DNA of 64,000 nucleotides from Chryseotalea sp. WA131a (lineage in GTDB: Bacteria; Bacteroidota; Bacteroidia; Cytophagales; Cyclobacteriaceae): positions 1,860,001 to 1,924,000 of the forward strand of contig CP073016.1 in NCBI GenBank assembly GCA_025370075.1, in the 5' to 3' direction. Below are positions 52,432-60,626 of the stretch, in pieces. The notes under the pieces are model-generated. The model had not been told where the DNA came from, searched no databases, and saw only the letters and a list, made by a program, of their open reading frames with translations. The position numbers and the translations under genes are program-made. Each line of letters begins with the position of its first letter. Positions within the stretch are counted from its first letter, which is position 1.

Positions 52432-52822
52432 GTGCTTCTTTGATAGTAATGTAGTCTTATATTTAGTAGGAGAAGATAAGGCTAAGAAAGAAAGGGCTGT
52501 TTCGCTGCTAAGCTTAGAATCAATCATTAGCACTCAAGTAGTTAATGAAAATGTAAACGTTTGCCTTAAGAAATTTAAATTCACAAAGGAAAAAACATTT
52601 TCTCATGCAAACTTTCTAATTAATCGATTAAACCTAGTTTTAATTGATGAAGCGACTATTACCACTTCGTTCGATATTTATTCAAAATATTCTATAAGCT
52701 ACTGGGATAGTCTAATTGTTGCTTCTGCCCTAAATAGTGGTTGTGAAATCCTTTATTCCGAAGACATGCAGGACGGTCTAATCATTGAAGGCACACTTAC
52801 CATAAAAAACCCCTTTACATGA
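52409..52822 (+). CDS. PIN-domain toxin (VapC family)
   Basis: A 137-residue probable ribonuclease toxin. PIN catalytic acids in order: Asp12 (CFFDSNVVLYL), Glu47 (QVVNENVNV), Asp100 (SYWDSLIVASAL) and Asp119 (ILYSEDMQDG). Complete and therefore likely active. Translationally coupled to the antitoxin upstream; its stop overlaps the cupin start (ATGA). Visibly more AT-rich than hpd. The pair sits between hpd and the cupin, two genes that may once have been adjacent. Confidence 0.85.
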   Translation: MSSTTARKCFFDSNVVLYLVGEDKAKKERAVSLLSLESIISTQVVNENVNVCLKKFKFTKEKTFSHANFLINRLNLVLIDEATITTSFDIYSKYSISYWDSLIVASALNSGCEILYSEDMQDGLIIEGTLTIKNPFT

Positions 52823-53136
52823 ATCACAATTTAAAAGACATACCCTCCAGAGAAGTCTTTCCAGGTTTTGTAGGCCAGTTCATCCACAGCGAACGAATGA
52901 CATTTGCCTATTGGAAAATCAAAAAAGGAAGCGCTTTGCCGGAGCATTCTCATGTTCATGAACAAGTGGTGAACATGTTGGAGGGAGAATTTGAATTAAC
53001 CGTGGAGGGGAAATCAAACATTCTAGCACCTGGTATGGTTTATACCATTCCATCCAATGTAAAGCACGCAGGGCGCGCCATTACTGATTGTAAAATATTA
53101 GATGTGTTCAATCCCCTCCGAGAAGATTATAAATAA
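52819..53136 (+). CDS. Small single-domain cupin protein
   Basis: A 105-residue beta-barrel cupin. Motif 1 includes GSALPEHSHVHEQVVNMLEG with His-x-His and Glu metal ligands (about 39-58), and motif 2 includes MVYTIPSNVKHAGRAITD (about 74-91). Metal-binding is complete. Enzyme or sensor role unknown. Start ATG overlaps the vapC stop by 4 nt. Confidence 0.82.
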   Translation: MNHNLKDIPSREVFPGFVGQFIHSERMTFAYWKIKKGSALPEHSHVHEQVVNMLEGEFELTVEGKSNILAPGMVYTIPSNVKHAGRAITDCKILDVFNPLREDYK

Positions 53137-53147
53137 GTTATGCTTTA

Positions 53148-54902
53148 ATGACGAATGCCTTTGCGGCAAAATCAACCATGGATTTATTACAACAATCAAA
53201 ACAAAAAGCTGAACGGTGGCTTTCGAGCACCGTCATCGATAACCACTCAAAAGAAGAAATCAAAAAACTATTGGGCGATAGCAACACCAAACATCTCATC
53301 GACAGTTTTTATAAGGACTTAGAATTTGGTACGGGTGGTTTGCGCGGCATCATGGGTGTAGGTGCCAACTGCATCAATCAATATACCATCGGTTCTGCTA
53401 CACAAGGCCTTGCTAATTATCTTAAGAAAAGCGTTACCGACAATGAAATAAAAGTGGCCATCGCATATGACAGCCGAAATAACAGCCAGTACTTTGCACA
53501 AGTTACCGCCAATGTGTTTTCTGCTAATGGAATTACTGTTTATCTTTTTCCAGAACTGCGCCCTACTCCCCTTCTATCATTTGCCATCCGTTATTTGAAA
53601 TGCCACTCAGGGGTGGTGATTACGGCATCGCACAATCCAAAAGAATACAACGGATACAAAGCCTATTGGAACGATGGTGCACAATTAGTGCCTCCACACG
53701 ATAAAAATGTTATCAAAGAAGTAGAGGCTATTACCTCTTTTGAGCAAATAAAATTTGTTGCCAACACCAGTAAAATAAAATTCGTAGATGCTTCCGTAGA
53801 GAATGCATACTACCAAGAAGTAACGCAACTCATCCCCCAGAAAGAGAGCATCCAAAAACAGAAAAATATTTCACTGGTGTATTCCAGTATTCACGGAGCG
53901 GGCATCACCATGGTACCCGAATGTTTGAAGCGAATGGGTTTTGAAAACGTGAATGTGGTGGAGGAGCAACGCGAACCCAACGGAAACTTCCCTACGGTGC
54001 AATCGCCCAACCCTGAAGAGCACTCGGCAATGGAGTTGGCATTGAAAAAAGCACAACAACTAAATGCTGAACTGGTAATGGCTACTGACCCTGATACAGA
54101 CCGAGTGGGTATTGGAATCAAAAATGATAAGAGAGAATTTTTTCTGTTGAATGGAAACCAGGCCTTTAGCTTGATGATGTGGTTTGTATTGAAAAATCTT
54201 TCGCAAAAGCAAAATGCCTACATCGCTAAAACAATTGTAACCACTGAACTGGTGGATGATATGGCCAAGCAGTTAGGTGTTGAGTGTTACAATACCTTAA
54301 CGGGATTCAAATACATCGCGGAGTTGATGCGAGAACTGGATGGCAAGAAAAAATTCATTGCCGCAGGCGAAGAAAGTTATGGTTATATGGTGGGCGATTT
54401 TGTGCGCGATAAAGATGCCGTGAGTGCTTGTGCATTTTTTGCAGCCATGGCGGCAGCCGCTAAAGACGATGGCCAAACATTATATGGTTGGTTGCTTTCC
54501 ATGTATGTGGAATTTGGTTTCTACAAAGAAGGGTTGATTAACCTCGTTCGCAAAGGCGCGGAAGGTGAGCAACAAATCAAAGACATGATGAAGAAATTTA
54601 GAGAAGCACCTCCTACTCAACTAGGGGGAGAAAAAGTGGTGCGCCTACTCGATTATAAAACCCGTGAAGAAAAGAATTTGTTGACAAACGAAAAGCATGC
54701 TATTTCACTTCCCTCGTCAGATGTACTTCAATTCTACACAGCCGATGGAACCAAAATTTCGGTTCGACCGTCTGGTACAGAGCCGAAGATTAAATTCTAT
54801 GTGAGCGTTAAGTCAGTATTAAAGTCAAAATCGGATTTTGAAAGAGTGAGCAACGAGTTGGGTGCAAAGATTAAGATGATAGAGAAAGACTTGGTCGCTT
54901 AG
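53148..54902 (+). CDS. Phosphoglucomutase/phosphomannomutase family enzyme
   Basis: A 584-residue alpha-D-phosphohexomutase interconverting 1- and 6-phosphosugars. The four domain signatures are present: KDLEFGTGGLRGIMG, the phosphoserine loop GVVITASHNPKEYNGYKAYW (Ser about 160), the Mg loop ATDPDTDRVGIGI (about 312), and the sugar loop AAGEESYGYMVGDFVRDKDA; the C-terminal phosphate loop is ISVRPSGTEPKIKFY. This long form (PgcA/YhxB-like) is common in Bacteroidota. ATG 53148 or 53178 could start it. Confidence 0.9.
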   Translation: MTNAFAAKSTMDLLQQSKQKAERWLSSTVIDNHSKEEIKKLLGDSNTKHLIDSFYKDLEFGTGGLRGIMGVGANCINQYTIGSATQGLANYLKKSVTDNEIKVAIAYDSRNNSQYFAQVTANVFSANGITVYLFPELRPTPLLSFAIRYLKCHSGVVITASHNPKEYNGYKAYWNDGAQLVPPHDKNVIKEVEAITSFEQIKFVANTSKIKFVDASVENAYYQEVTQLIPQKESIQKQKNISLVYSSIHGAGITMVPECLKRMGFENVNVVEEQREPNGNFPTVQSPNPEEHSAMELALKKAQQLNAELVMATDPDTDRVGIGIKNDKREFFLLNGNQAFSLMMWFVLKNLSQKQNAYIAKTIVTTELVDDMAKQLGVECYNTLTGFKYIAELMRELDGKKKFIAAGEESYGYMVGDFVRDKDAVSACAFFAAMAAAAKDDGQTLYGWLLSMYVEFGFYKEGLINLVRKGAEGEQQIKDMMKKFREAPPTQLGGEKVVRLLDYKTREEKNLLTNEKHAISLPSSDVLQFYTADGTKISVRPSGTEPKIKFYVSVKSVLKSKSDFERVSNELGAKIKMIEKDLVA

Positions 54903-54923
54903 TTGCTGCTAAGTACTGGATAC

Positions 54924-54967
54924 TGGTTTCTAGGTACTGGTATCCAGAAACCAGTACCTAGAAACCA
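54924..54967. repeat. Perfect 17-bp inverted repeat between convergent genes
   Basis: TGGTTTCTAGGTACTGG (54924-54940) faces its exact complement CCAGTACCTAGAAACCA (54951-54967) across a 10-nt loop. It fills the gap between the mutase stop (54902) and the ung stop (54971). Further TACTGG words precede it. There is no T tract. Likely terminator, or a mobile small repeat. Confidence 0.8.
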
Positions 54968-54970
54968 TCT

Positions 54971-55633
54971 TCACCATTCAATCTCCTTCAACCCCTTACT
55001 CTTCAAATACTCGTTCACTTTACTAAAAGGTTTGCTACCGAAAAATCCTCGGTCAGCAGAAAAAGGTGAAGGGTGTGGCGACACGATCACTAAATGCTTG
55101 TTGCGGTCAATCACTTCCCCTTTCTTTTGGGCATACGCCCCCCACAAAACAAAAACCAAGTTCTTTTTCTGATCTGATAAAATTTTTATTGCCGCATCGG
55201 TAAAAGTTTCCCACCCTTTATTTTGGTGCGAACCAGGCGAAGAAGCACGAACCGTAAGCGTGGCATTCAGTAATAACACACCTTGACCTGCCCATCGCAT
55301 CAAGTTACCCGAAGTTGGGATTGGTTTGCCTACGTCATTCTTAATCTCTTTGAAAACATTTACCAACGAGGGTGGCGGCTTAACTCCATCATTCACCGAA
55401 AAACACAATCCATTTGCCTGACCTTCTCCGTGATAAGGATCTTGACCAAGAATCACCACCTTCACCTCGTCAAACTTGCAATGGTCAAAGCACGCAAAAA
55501 CATCCTTTGCCTTTGGGTAAATGGTATGACGGGCATATTCGCTTTTTACAAACTGGGTAAGTTCAACAAAGTAAGGCTTCTCAAACTCGTTGTTTAATCT
55601 TTCTTTCCACGAGGGGTCTATTTTTACATCCAT
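54971..55633 (-). CDS. ung: Uracil-DNA glycosylase (family 1)
   Basis: Removes uracil from DNA. A 220-residue protein. The water-activating loop is ILGQDPYHGEGQANGLCFSV (Asp65, His68 in GQDPYHG), the second signature LLLNATLTVRASSPGSHQNK (about 124-143), and the leucine loop VIVSPHPSPFSADRGFFGSK with His near 187. All catalytic residues intact. Converges on the mutase gene with the perfect hairpin between them. Confidence 0.95.
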   Translation of the reverse strand: MDVKIDPSWKERLNNEFEKPYFVELTQFVKSEYARHTIYPKAKDVFACFDHCKFDEVKVVILGQDPYHGEGQANGLCFSVNDGVKPPPSLVNVFKEIKNDVGKPIPTSGNLMRWAGQGVLLLNATLTVRASSPGSHQNKGWETFTDAAIKILSDQKKNLVFVLWGAYAQKKGEVIDRNKHLVIVSPHPSPFSADRGFFGSKPFSKVNEYLKSKGLKEIEW

Positions 55634-55723
55634 TATTGCATCTGCTCTTTTATGCTAAAATTGCGAAGCTAACCCTACGGCTAAGTAAGGAAATTCTTTT
55701 CAGCACAAATTAGAAAAAAATCT

Positions 55724-55731
55724 TATTTTTG
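55724..55731 (+). promoter_or_regulatory. apaG promoter -7 box, 5 nt from the ATG
   Basis: TATTTTTG matches TAnnTTTG and ends 5 nt before the ATG at 55737, predicting a leaderless transcript. Confidence 0.45.
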
Positions 55732-55736
55732 AAGTC

Positions 55737-56123
55737 ATGGTAGCTGAAATTACCCAAGGCGTAAAAGTAATTGTGGAAACGGAGTATCAACCCTCCTACT
55801 CTAGTCCGAGCCAGCACCACTATGTCTTTACCTACAAAATTACCATCATCAACAATAGCGATTTTACCATTCAATTGATGCGAAGGCATTGGTTTATTCA
55901 CGATGCAGGCTTCAACATGCGCGAAGTGGAAGGTGAAGGTGTGGTTGGATTACAACCGTTGTTGGAGCCGGGCGAATCGCACCAATATGTTTCTGGCTGC
56001 AATCTTAAATCCGGCCTTGGCAAAATGGTGGGCACCTACCAAATGGAACGTATTGTGGATGGGCATCACTTTCATGTTAACATACCTGAGTTTGTGATGG
56101 TTGCTCCGCTCCGGTTGAATTGA
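55737..56123 (+). CDS. apaG: ApaG domain protein
   Basis: A 128-residue fibronectin-like fold protein. Strands match ApaG: GVKVIVETEYQPSYSSPSQH, YVFTYKITIINNSDFTIQLM with RRHWFIHDA, then REVEGEGVVGLQPLLEPGES and YQMERIVDGHHFHVNIPEFV. ApaG proteins are linked to cobalt/magnesium tolerance, and bind phosphate groups; enzymatic activity unknown. The methyltransferase gene starts 4 nt after its stop with GTG. Confidence 0.93.
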   Translation: MVAEITQGVKVIVETEYQPSYSSPSQHHYVFTYKITIINNSDFTIQLMRRHWFIHDAGFNMREVEGEGVVGLQPLLEPGESHQYVSGCNLKSGLGKMVGTYQMERIVDGHHFHVNIPEFVMVAPLRLN

Positions 56124-56127
56124 AGCC

Positions 56128-56910
56128 GTGAATTTCTTTCCCGTAAAATCATTTTTGCGTCATTGGCTTTTAAAAGTAGATGAACACTCCATTCACTCTC
56201 CATTTTTTTATGATTTTTATTTGAAAGTAATTAAAGGTGTTAGCCCCCATCAAAAGTTTGAAGAATTTGAACAAGTACGAACTAAATTACTTTCCAACAA
56301 TGCAATCTTATCGGTAAATGATTTAGGTGCACGTTCAAGTCATTTCACAACCGCCCAGCGAACCATTGCGCAAGTGGCCAGCACTAGTTTGAGTCCTGCT
56401 TCGCTCTGCCAATTAATTGCTCGATTAATGGATTACATGGGCAGTCAAAAAGTAATTGAGTTGGGTACTTCCATGGGAATCCTTTCGTTATACATGGCCA
56501 GCAATGAGAATGTGCACCTGACCACCTTTGAAGGCAATCCCGATATGGTAAAAATTGCCCTAACGAATTTTGAATATTTTGATAAAAAAAATATCGATTT
56601 AGTGGAGGGTGCTATTGACGACACTCTACCCGCATTTTTACAATTGCCTACCAAAATTGATTTGGTGATTATGGATGCCAATCATCGATACCAACCCACC
56701 CTCCGTTATTTTGAATGGTTGATCAAACGCATGGCTGATAAAGGTGTAATGATTATCGATGACATCTACCATTCAGCCGAAATGGGCAAGGCATGGAAAG
56801 AGCTGAAAGCACACCAAACGGTATATGGCAGCATGGATCTATTTCGTTGTGGCATTCTTTTCTTTGATCCTGCCTTGAATAAACAGCACTTTGTTTGCTC
56901 TTATTCCTGA
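56128..56910 (+). CDS. Class I SAM-dependent methyltransferase
   Basis: A 260-residue soluble protein of the Methyltransf_24 type. Motif I is VIELGTSMGILSLYMASNEN (about 111-130), motif II TTFEGNPDMVKIALTNFEYF, and the acidic post-motif KIDLVIMDANHRYQPTLRYF. The region GVMIIDDIYHSAEMGKAWKE is typical of O-methyltransferase-like members. N-terminal 100 residues are family-specific. Substrate unknown. GTG start 4 nt after apaG; probable operon. Confidence 0.82.
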   Translation: MNFFPVKSFLRHWLLKVDEHSIHSPFFYDFYLKVIKGVSPHQKFEEFEQVRTKLLSNNAILSVNDLGARSSHFTTAQRTIAQVASTSLSPASLCQLIARLMDYMGSQKVIELGTSMGILSLYMASNENVHLTTFEGNPDMVKIALTNFEYFDKKNIDLVEGAIDDTLPAFLQLPTKIDLVIMDANHRYQPTLRYFEWLIKRMADKGVMIIDDIYHSAEMGKAWKELKAHQTVYGSMDLFRCGILFFDPALNKQHFVCSYS

Positions 56911-56949
56911 GAACGATTAATTCACTACATTTAGCTTTTATTTTAACTT

Positions 56950-57858
56950 ATGTCAGCAAGTCCTGCCCCCAAAAAGTCTAGCAAGTCGGCCATTACCATT
57001 GTTATTTTGCTCATCATCATTGTGATCCAGAGCGTAAAAATTTATTTGGACTACCAAGAAAAGGTGCAAGTGAAGCAGCAACTGGTAACAACAGAAGAAG
57101 ACCTAGCGGGCACGATGCAGCGGTTGAATGATGTAAAGGCCGAGCTTGATCAAAAAATTACGGAAATTCAAAAATTGGGTGGTGATGTGGAAGATTTAAA
57201 GAAGGCCAAAGCAGAAGTGGAAAAAGAATTGCGTAGAAGCAATGCCCGCAGTACCAAAGCACTCACTGAATTGAAAGACCGCTTGGAGGGATATGAAGAG
57301 TTACTGAAACTAAAAGACCAAGAAATAGAAAAGTTAAAAGAAGTAAACAAAGAATTGTTTACCGAAAACAAAACACTCAAAACCAAGCAAAATAAACTGA
57401 GCGACTCCATTGTATCGCTCGAAAAAAACAAAAAGGAATTGGCAAGCAAAGTAGCCATTGCTTCCCAGTTAAAGGCAGAAAACATTATTGTTAAAGCTCT
57501 CAACGAAAAAGGCAAAGAGCGTGATGCTCCATTTAAAAATCGGTGGTTCAAAAAACTTAAAGTGGAGTTTAACTTAGCGGATAACAAAGTAGCACCCATT
57601 GAAGGCAAAAAGATTTTGATCAGGGTGATAGATGCCAACAGTCAAGTAATTTTTGATGTGGCCCGAGGCAGTGGCACATTTATGCTCAACAACAAAGAAG
57701 AGTTTTATACTGCGGCACAAGAAATACTCTTCGATAACACCAAGCAGAAACTAACCTTCTTTTACGAAAAAGGAAGCGACTACGCAGAAGGAAACTACAT
57801 CGTGGAAATATACGCGGAGGGATACAAAATTGGAACGGTTGGGTTTGAAGTCAAATAA
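56950..57858 (+). CDS. Membrane-anchored coiled-coil protein
   Basis: A 302-residue protein. A basic N-terminus (MSASPAPKKSSKS) precedes one transmembrane helix AITIVILLIIIVIQSVKIYL (about 14-33). Residues ~45-175 are a long Glu/Lys coiled coil (AELDQKITEIQKLGGDVEDL, KDQEIEKLKEVNKELFTENK). From about 195 a compact C-terminal beta domain follows (WFKKLKVEFNLADNKVAPIE... GYKIGTVGFEVK). The architecture resembles periplasmic scaffolds of Bacteroidota with the C-terminal domain outside. Function unknown. Confidence 0.75.
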   Translation: MSASPAPKKSSKSAITIVILLIIIVIQSVKIYLDYQEKVQVKQQLVTTEEDLAGTMQRLNDVKAELDQKITEIQKLGGDVEDLKKAKAEVEKELRRSNARSTKALTELKDRLEGYEELLKLKDQEIEKLKEVNKELFTENKTLKTKQNKLSDSIVSLEKNKKELASKVAIASQLKAENIIVKALNEKGKERDAPFKNRWFKKLKVEFNLADNKVAPIEGKKILIRVIDANSQVIFDVARGSGTFMLNNKEEFYTAAQEILFDNTKQKLTFFYEKGSDYAEGNYIVEIYAEGYKIGTVGFEVK

Positions 57859-57910
57859 ATCCAATAGACGTTGAGAATGCATAAATCCCAGCAAACCAAA
57901 AACCTTTGCC

Positions 57911-58651
57911 ATGAAAATCATACTCGTTGCTGCATTCTCTTTTATCGCCATTTTTTCTTTTGGCCAACCAAAATCTCCTTCGCACGAAATCTATGATCGA
58001 TTACTAAAAAAGAATGTGACTGGGGATGGAAAGGTAAACTACAAAGCATTTATTAAAGATTCCACCGAGCTAAACAACTACCTGAAGCTACTTCAAGCAA
58101 ACCCACCCGATGAAAAGACATGGTCGAAGTACGAACAAATGGCCTACTGGATGAATGCGTACAATGCCTTTACCATTAAGCTGATTACCAAATACTACCC
58201 TGTAAAAAGCATCAAGGATATTGGCAGCAAGGTTCAAATCCCTTTTGTAAATACTCCGTGGGATATCAAATTCATTTTTATCGGAAAAGATAAAATGGAT
58301 TTGAACAATATTGAGCATGGTAAACTAAGAAAGCAATTTGAAGATCCACGTGTACACATGGCATTGGTATGCGCCAGCAAATCGTGCCCAATTTTATTGA
58401 ATGAAGCCTACGATGCCAACCGCCTTGATGACCAATTGGCCAAACAGACCAAAGCCTTTCTCTCCGATCCGTTTCGAAACAAAATATCGGCAGATAAACC
58501 CCAGTTGAGCATGATATTCAAATGGTACGGCATGGATTTCAACAAAGGCGATGGCTCCGTTCGAAAATTCATCAATACGTATTCTACGATCAAAATCAAG
58601 CCTGAAGCTAAGATTTCGCATATCGATTATGATTGGAATTTGAACGAATAA
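57911..58651 (+). CDS. DUF547 family secreted protein
   Basis: A 246-residue exported protein. Signal peptide MKIILVAAFSFIAIFSFGQP. The DUF547 domain is recognised from KVNYKAFIKDSTELNNYLKL, MAYWMNAYNAFTIKLITKYY, and VHMALVCASKSCPILLNEAY with the conserved H-x-A-L-x-C/N-A and C-P residues; it ends HIDYDWNLNE, the D-Y-D-W-x-L-N signature. DUF547 proteins resemble a cysteine-peptidase/transglutaminase-type fold (Cys/His) but activity is unproven. Confidence 0.88.
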   Translation: MKIILVAAFSFIAIFSFGQPKSPSHEIYDRLLKKNVTGDGKVNYKAFIKDSTELNNYLKLLQANPPDEKTWSKYEQMAYWMNAYNAFTIKLITKYYPVKSIKDIGSKVQIPFVNTPWDIKFIFIGKDKMDLNNIEHGKLRKQFEDPRVHMALVCASKSCPILLNEAYDANRLDDQLAKQTKAFLSDPFRNKISADKPQLSMIFKWYGMDFNKGDGSVRKFINTYSTIKIKPEAKISHIDYDWNLNE

Positions 58652-58665
58652 CTTTTGGGGTAAAA

Positions 58666-58787
58666 TAGGCAGTAGGCAATTAGCAATACGCAAAATCAGC
58701 CCCAATCAAGTTTAACTATGGGCAATAATTAGGTTAAAAACAGCTTGTTAGCCTCCAGATTGGCTACTGCTGACTGCCTACTGCCTA
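58666..58787. repeat. TAGGCAGTAGGCA inverted repeat upstream of rpsF
   Basis: TAGGCAGTAGGCA (58666-58678) and its exact complement TGCCTACTGCCTA (58775-58787) are 96 bp apart, between DUF547 and the rpsF promoter. Between and around them are AATTAGCAATACGC and GGGCAATAATTAGG words. Confidence 0.7.
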
Positions 58788-58805
58788 CTTTTTATATTTT
58801 GCCCA

Positions 58806-58835
58806 TTGCCAATTCCCCAAATTTCCCTACCTTCG
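58806..58835 (+). promoter_or_regulatory. Promoter of the rpsF-rpsR-rplI operon
   Basis: TTG (58806-58808), exactly 19 bp, then TACCTTCG (58828-58835), close to the Bacteroidota -33/-7 pattern TTTG-N19-TAnnTTTG with one mismatch. The rpsF ATG is 29 nt downstream. This is the best two-box promoter in the window. Confidence 0.6.
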
Positions 58836-58864
58836 CGCCTCATTTTAAAACCATTTAACAACTC

Positions 58865-59242
58865 ATGAAACATTACGAGACAGTATTCATTCTTAATCCC
58901 GTTTTGTCTGACGATCAGGCAAAGGATACTGTCGACAAGTTCGTGAAGGTGCTAACCAAGGCAAAGGCCAACGTTATCAATGTAGAACAATGGGGACTTA
59001 AGAAAATGGCTTACGAAATCCAGAAAAAGTCCACCGGTTTTTACAACCTCATCGAATTTTCGACAGAAGACACATCGCTCATCCACGCATTGGAGACCGA
59101 GTACAGACGCGATGAATCGATTATGCGATTTATCACTTTAGCACTTGACAAGCACTCGGTTTTATACAACGAGCGCAGACGCAAAGGAGAATTTAACAGA
59201 AACAAAAAGCAAGCAGCACGCAAGGAGGCGGCCACCACATGA
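58865..59242 (+). CDS. rpsF: 30S ribosomal protein S6
   Basis: A 125-residue small-subunit protein pairing with S18. KHYETVFILNPVLSDDQAKD, VINVEQWGLKKMAYEIQKKS and YRRDESIMRFITLALD are diagnostic. The C-terminal tail is basic (NERRRKGEFNRNKKQAARKE). First of a three-gene operon, with a near-consensus promoter. Its stop overlaps the rpsR start (ATGA). Confidence 0.97.
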   Translation: MKHYETVFILNPVLSDDQAKDTVDKFVKVLTKAKANVINVEQWGLKKMAYEIQKKSTGFYNLIEFSTEDTSLIHALETEYRRDESIMRFITLALDKHSVLYNERRRKGEFNRNKKQAARKEAATT

Positions 59243-59511
59243 GTACCAACCATCAAGCAACCACGCTCATGAACGAATCCGTGAAGCGTGCGGAAAACAA
59301 ACCAAAGTATTGCCGTTTTAAGAAAAACGGTATCAAGTACATCGATTACAAGGATCCTGATTTCTTGTTGAAGTTCATCAATGAGCAAGGAAAAATCCTT
59401 CCTCGCAGATTGACTGGCAATAGCTGGAAATATCAAAATAAAGTAGCGCAGGCCGTAAAGCGTGCTCGCCACATGGCCATTCTACCTTACCTAGCTGACG
59501 GATTGAAATAA
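59239..59511 (+). CDS. rpsR: 30S ribosomal protein S18
   Basis: A 90-residue S18. Core YCRFKKNGIKYIDYKDPDFL, ILPRRLTGNSWKYQNKVAQA and VKRARHMAILPYLAD. It carries the CRF form rather than four zinc cysteines. Start overlaps the rpsF stop by 4 nt; no ssb or priB gene intervenes, as usual in Bacteroidota. Confidence 0.96.
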   Translation: MSTNHQATTLMNESVKRAENKPKYCRFKKNGIKYIDYKDPDFLLKFINEQGKILPRRLTGNSWKYQNKVAQAVKRARHMAILPYLADGLK

Positions 59512-59529
59512 CCTAACCCTGTATCAACC

Positions 59530-59973
59530 ATGGAAATAATATTGAAACAAGACGTAACAGGACTCGGTTACAAGAATGACATCGTAAAAGTAAAGCCAGG
59601 GTATGGGAGAAATTACTTGATCCCCAATGGCGTGGCATTGATTGCCAATGAGTCGAATAAAAAAGTGGTAGCGGAAAACGTGCGCCAAGCTGCCCACAAA
59701 GCGGCTAAGGTGAAGTTAGATGCTGAAACCTTAGTGGCCAAGATTGGTGAACTTACCATCGAAATCGGAACGAAGGCTGGCGAAAGCGGCAAGATATTCG
59801 GTGCGGTTACAGCCGTGCAGGTATCCGATGCTTTAAAGGCAAAAGGTTTTGAGGTAGATCGTAAGAAAATCAGCTTCAAAGAGCAGCCTAAGCAATTAGG
59901 TACGTATACTGCCTATTTAGATTTACACAAAGAAGTAAAACATTCTATTACAGTGAATGTAGTGGGAGAGTAA
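59530..59973 (+). CDS. rplI: 50S ribosomal protein L9
   Basis: A 147-residue L9 with the N-terminal rRNA-binding domain MEIILKQDVTGLGYKNDIVK and VKPGYGRNYLIPNGVAL, the long connecting helix, and the C-terminal GKIFGAVTAVQVSDALKAKG domain. Last gene of the operon, 18 nt after rpsR, followed by a strong terminator. Confidence 0.96.
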   Translation: MEIILKQDVTGLGYKNDIVKVKPGYGRNYLIPNGVALIANESNKKVVAENVRQAAHKAAKVKLDAETLVAKIGELTIEIGTKAGESGKIFGAVTAVQVSDALKAKGFEVDRKKISFKEQPKQLGTYTAYLDLHKEVKHSITVNVVGE

Positions 59974-59995
59974 TCTCTCTTTGGTCAAAAAAAGG

Positions 59996-60029
59996 AAAGC
60001 CTCACAGCAATGTGGGGCTTTTTGTTTTT
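59996..60029 (+). terminator. Rho-independent terminator after rplI
   Basis: Stem AAAGCCTCACA (59996-60006), GCAA tetraloop, stem TGTGGGGCTTT (60011-60021) with one T-G wobble, and a T-rich tail to 60029. Confidence 0.88.
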
Positions 60030-60059
60030 AGTTAATTCTACCCCGGATTCTACCCCGGT

Positions 60060-60626
60060 CTAGACTTTCTCAATCTTCACCACCAACTCCTCATACCACC
60101 CCTCTCCATACTTCCTAATCAACGGGTCTTTCAAAAACTTATACAGCGGTACTTGCAGCGATTTGCCTAACGAGCAAGCTGCCGAACAAATGCTCCACTT
60201 ATGATAATTCACGGCTTCAAATCCTTTCTTGTTTTTGGTGATGCGGATGGGATACAGATGGCACGAAATAGGTTTGCGGTAAGTGATCTTTCCATCTAAA
60301 TAGGCTTGCTCAATGCCGCACTTCAGTATCCCTTGTTCGTTGTAGTGTGCATAGGCACACTCTCGCCCTTCAATGGTGGGCGTAGAAAAATCGCCATCTT
60401 CATCTAAAATATAGGGGCCTTGAGCCTCAATGGCTTTCAATCCGTCTGCTGTGAGATAAGGCTTTACTTGTTCTTGAATGTCCTTCATCACTTGCAGTTC
60501 ATCTTCTTCCAGTGGGGCGCCCAAATCGCCTTCTACACAACAGGCACCTTTGCATTTTTCTAAATGGCAGACAAACTCAACCTCTTTGATATCGTCTGAA
60601 ACGAGTATCTCTCCTACTTTAATCAT
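60060..60626 (-). CDS. DUF3109 family cysteine-rich protein
   Basis: A 188-residue protein with about nine cysteines, several paired as metal/Fe-S ligands: FVCHLEKCKGACCVEGDLGA (about 19-38), RECAYAH, LKCGIEQAY, ISCHLYPIRI and KWSICSAACSLG. This matches the YkgJ/DUF3109 cysteine pattern. Function unknown, possibly a zinc or iron-sulfur cluster protein. The ATG follows immediately after the stop codon (TAA-ATG) of the PIN gene, so its translation now depends on the toxin-antitoxin pair. Confidence 0.87.
   Translation of the reverse strand: MIKVGEILVSDDIKEVEFVCHLEKCKGACCVEGDLGAPLEEDELQVMKDIQEQVKPYLTADGLKAIEAQGPYILDEDGDFSTPTIEGRECAYAHYNEQGILKCGIEQAYLDGKITYRKPISCHLYPIRITKNKKGFEAVNYHKWSICSAACSLGKSLQVPLYKFLKDPLIRKYGEGWYEELVVKIEKV

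Noticed and set aside
58788..58864. S6:S18 autoregulatory mRNA motif before rpsF
   Set aside because: The 29-nt stretch between promoter and ATG is too short and shows no convincing stem with a CCG bulge.
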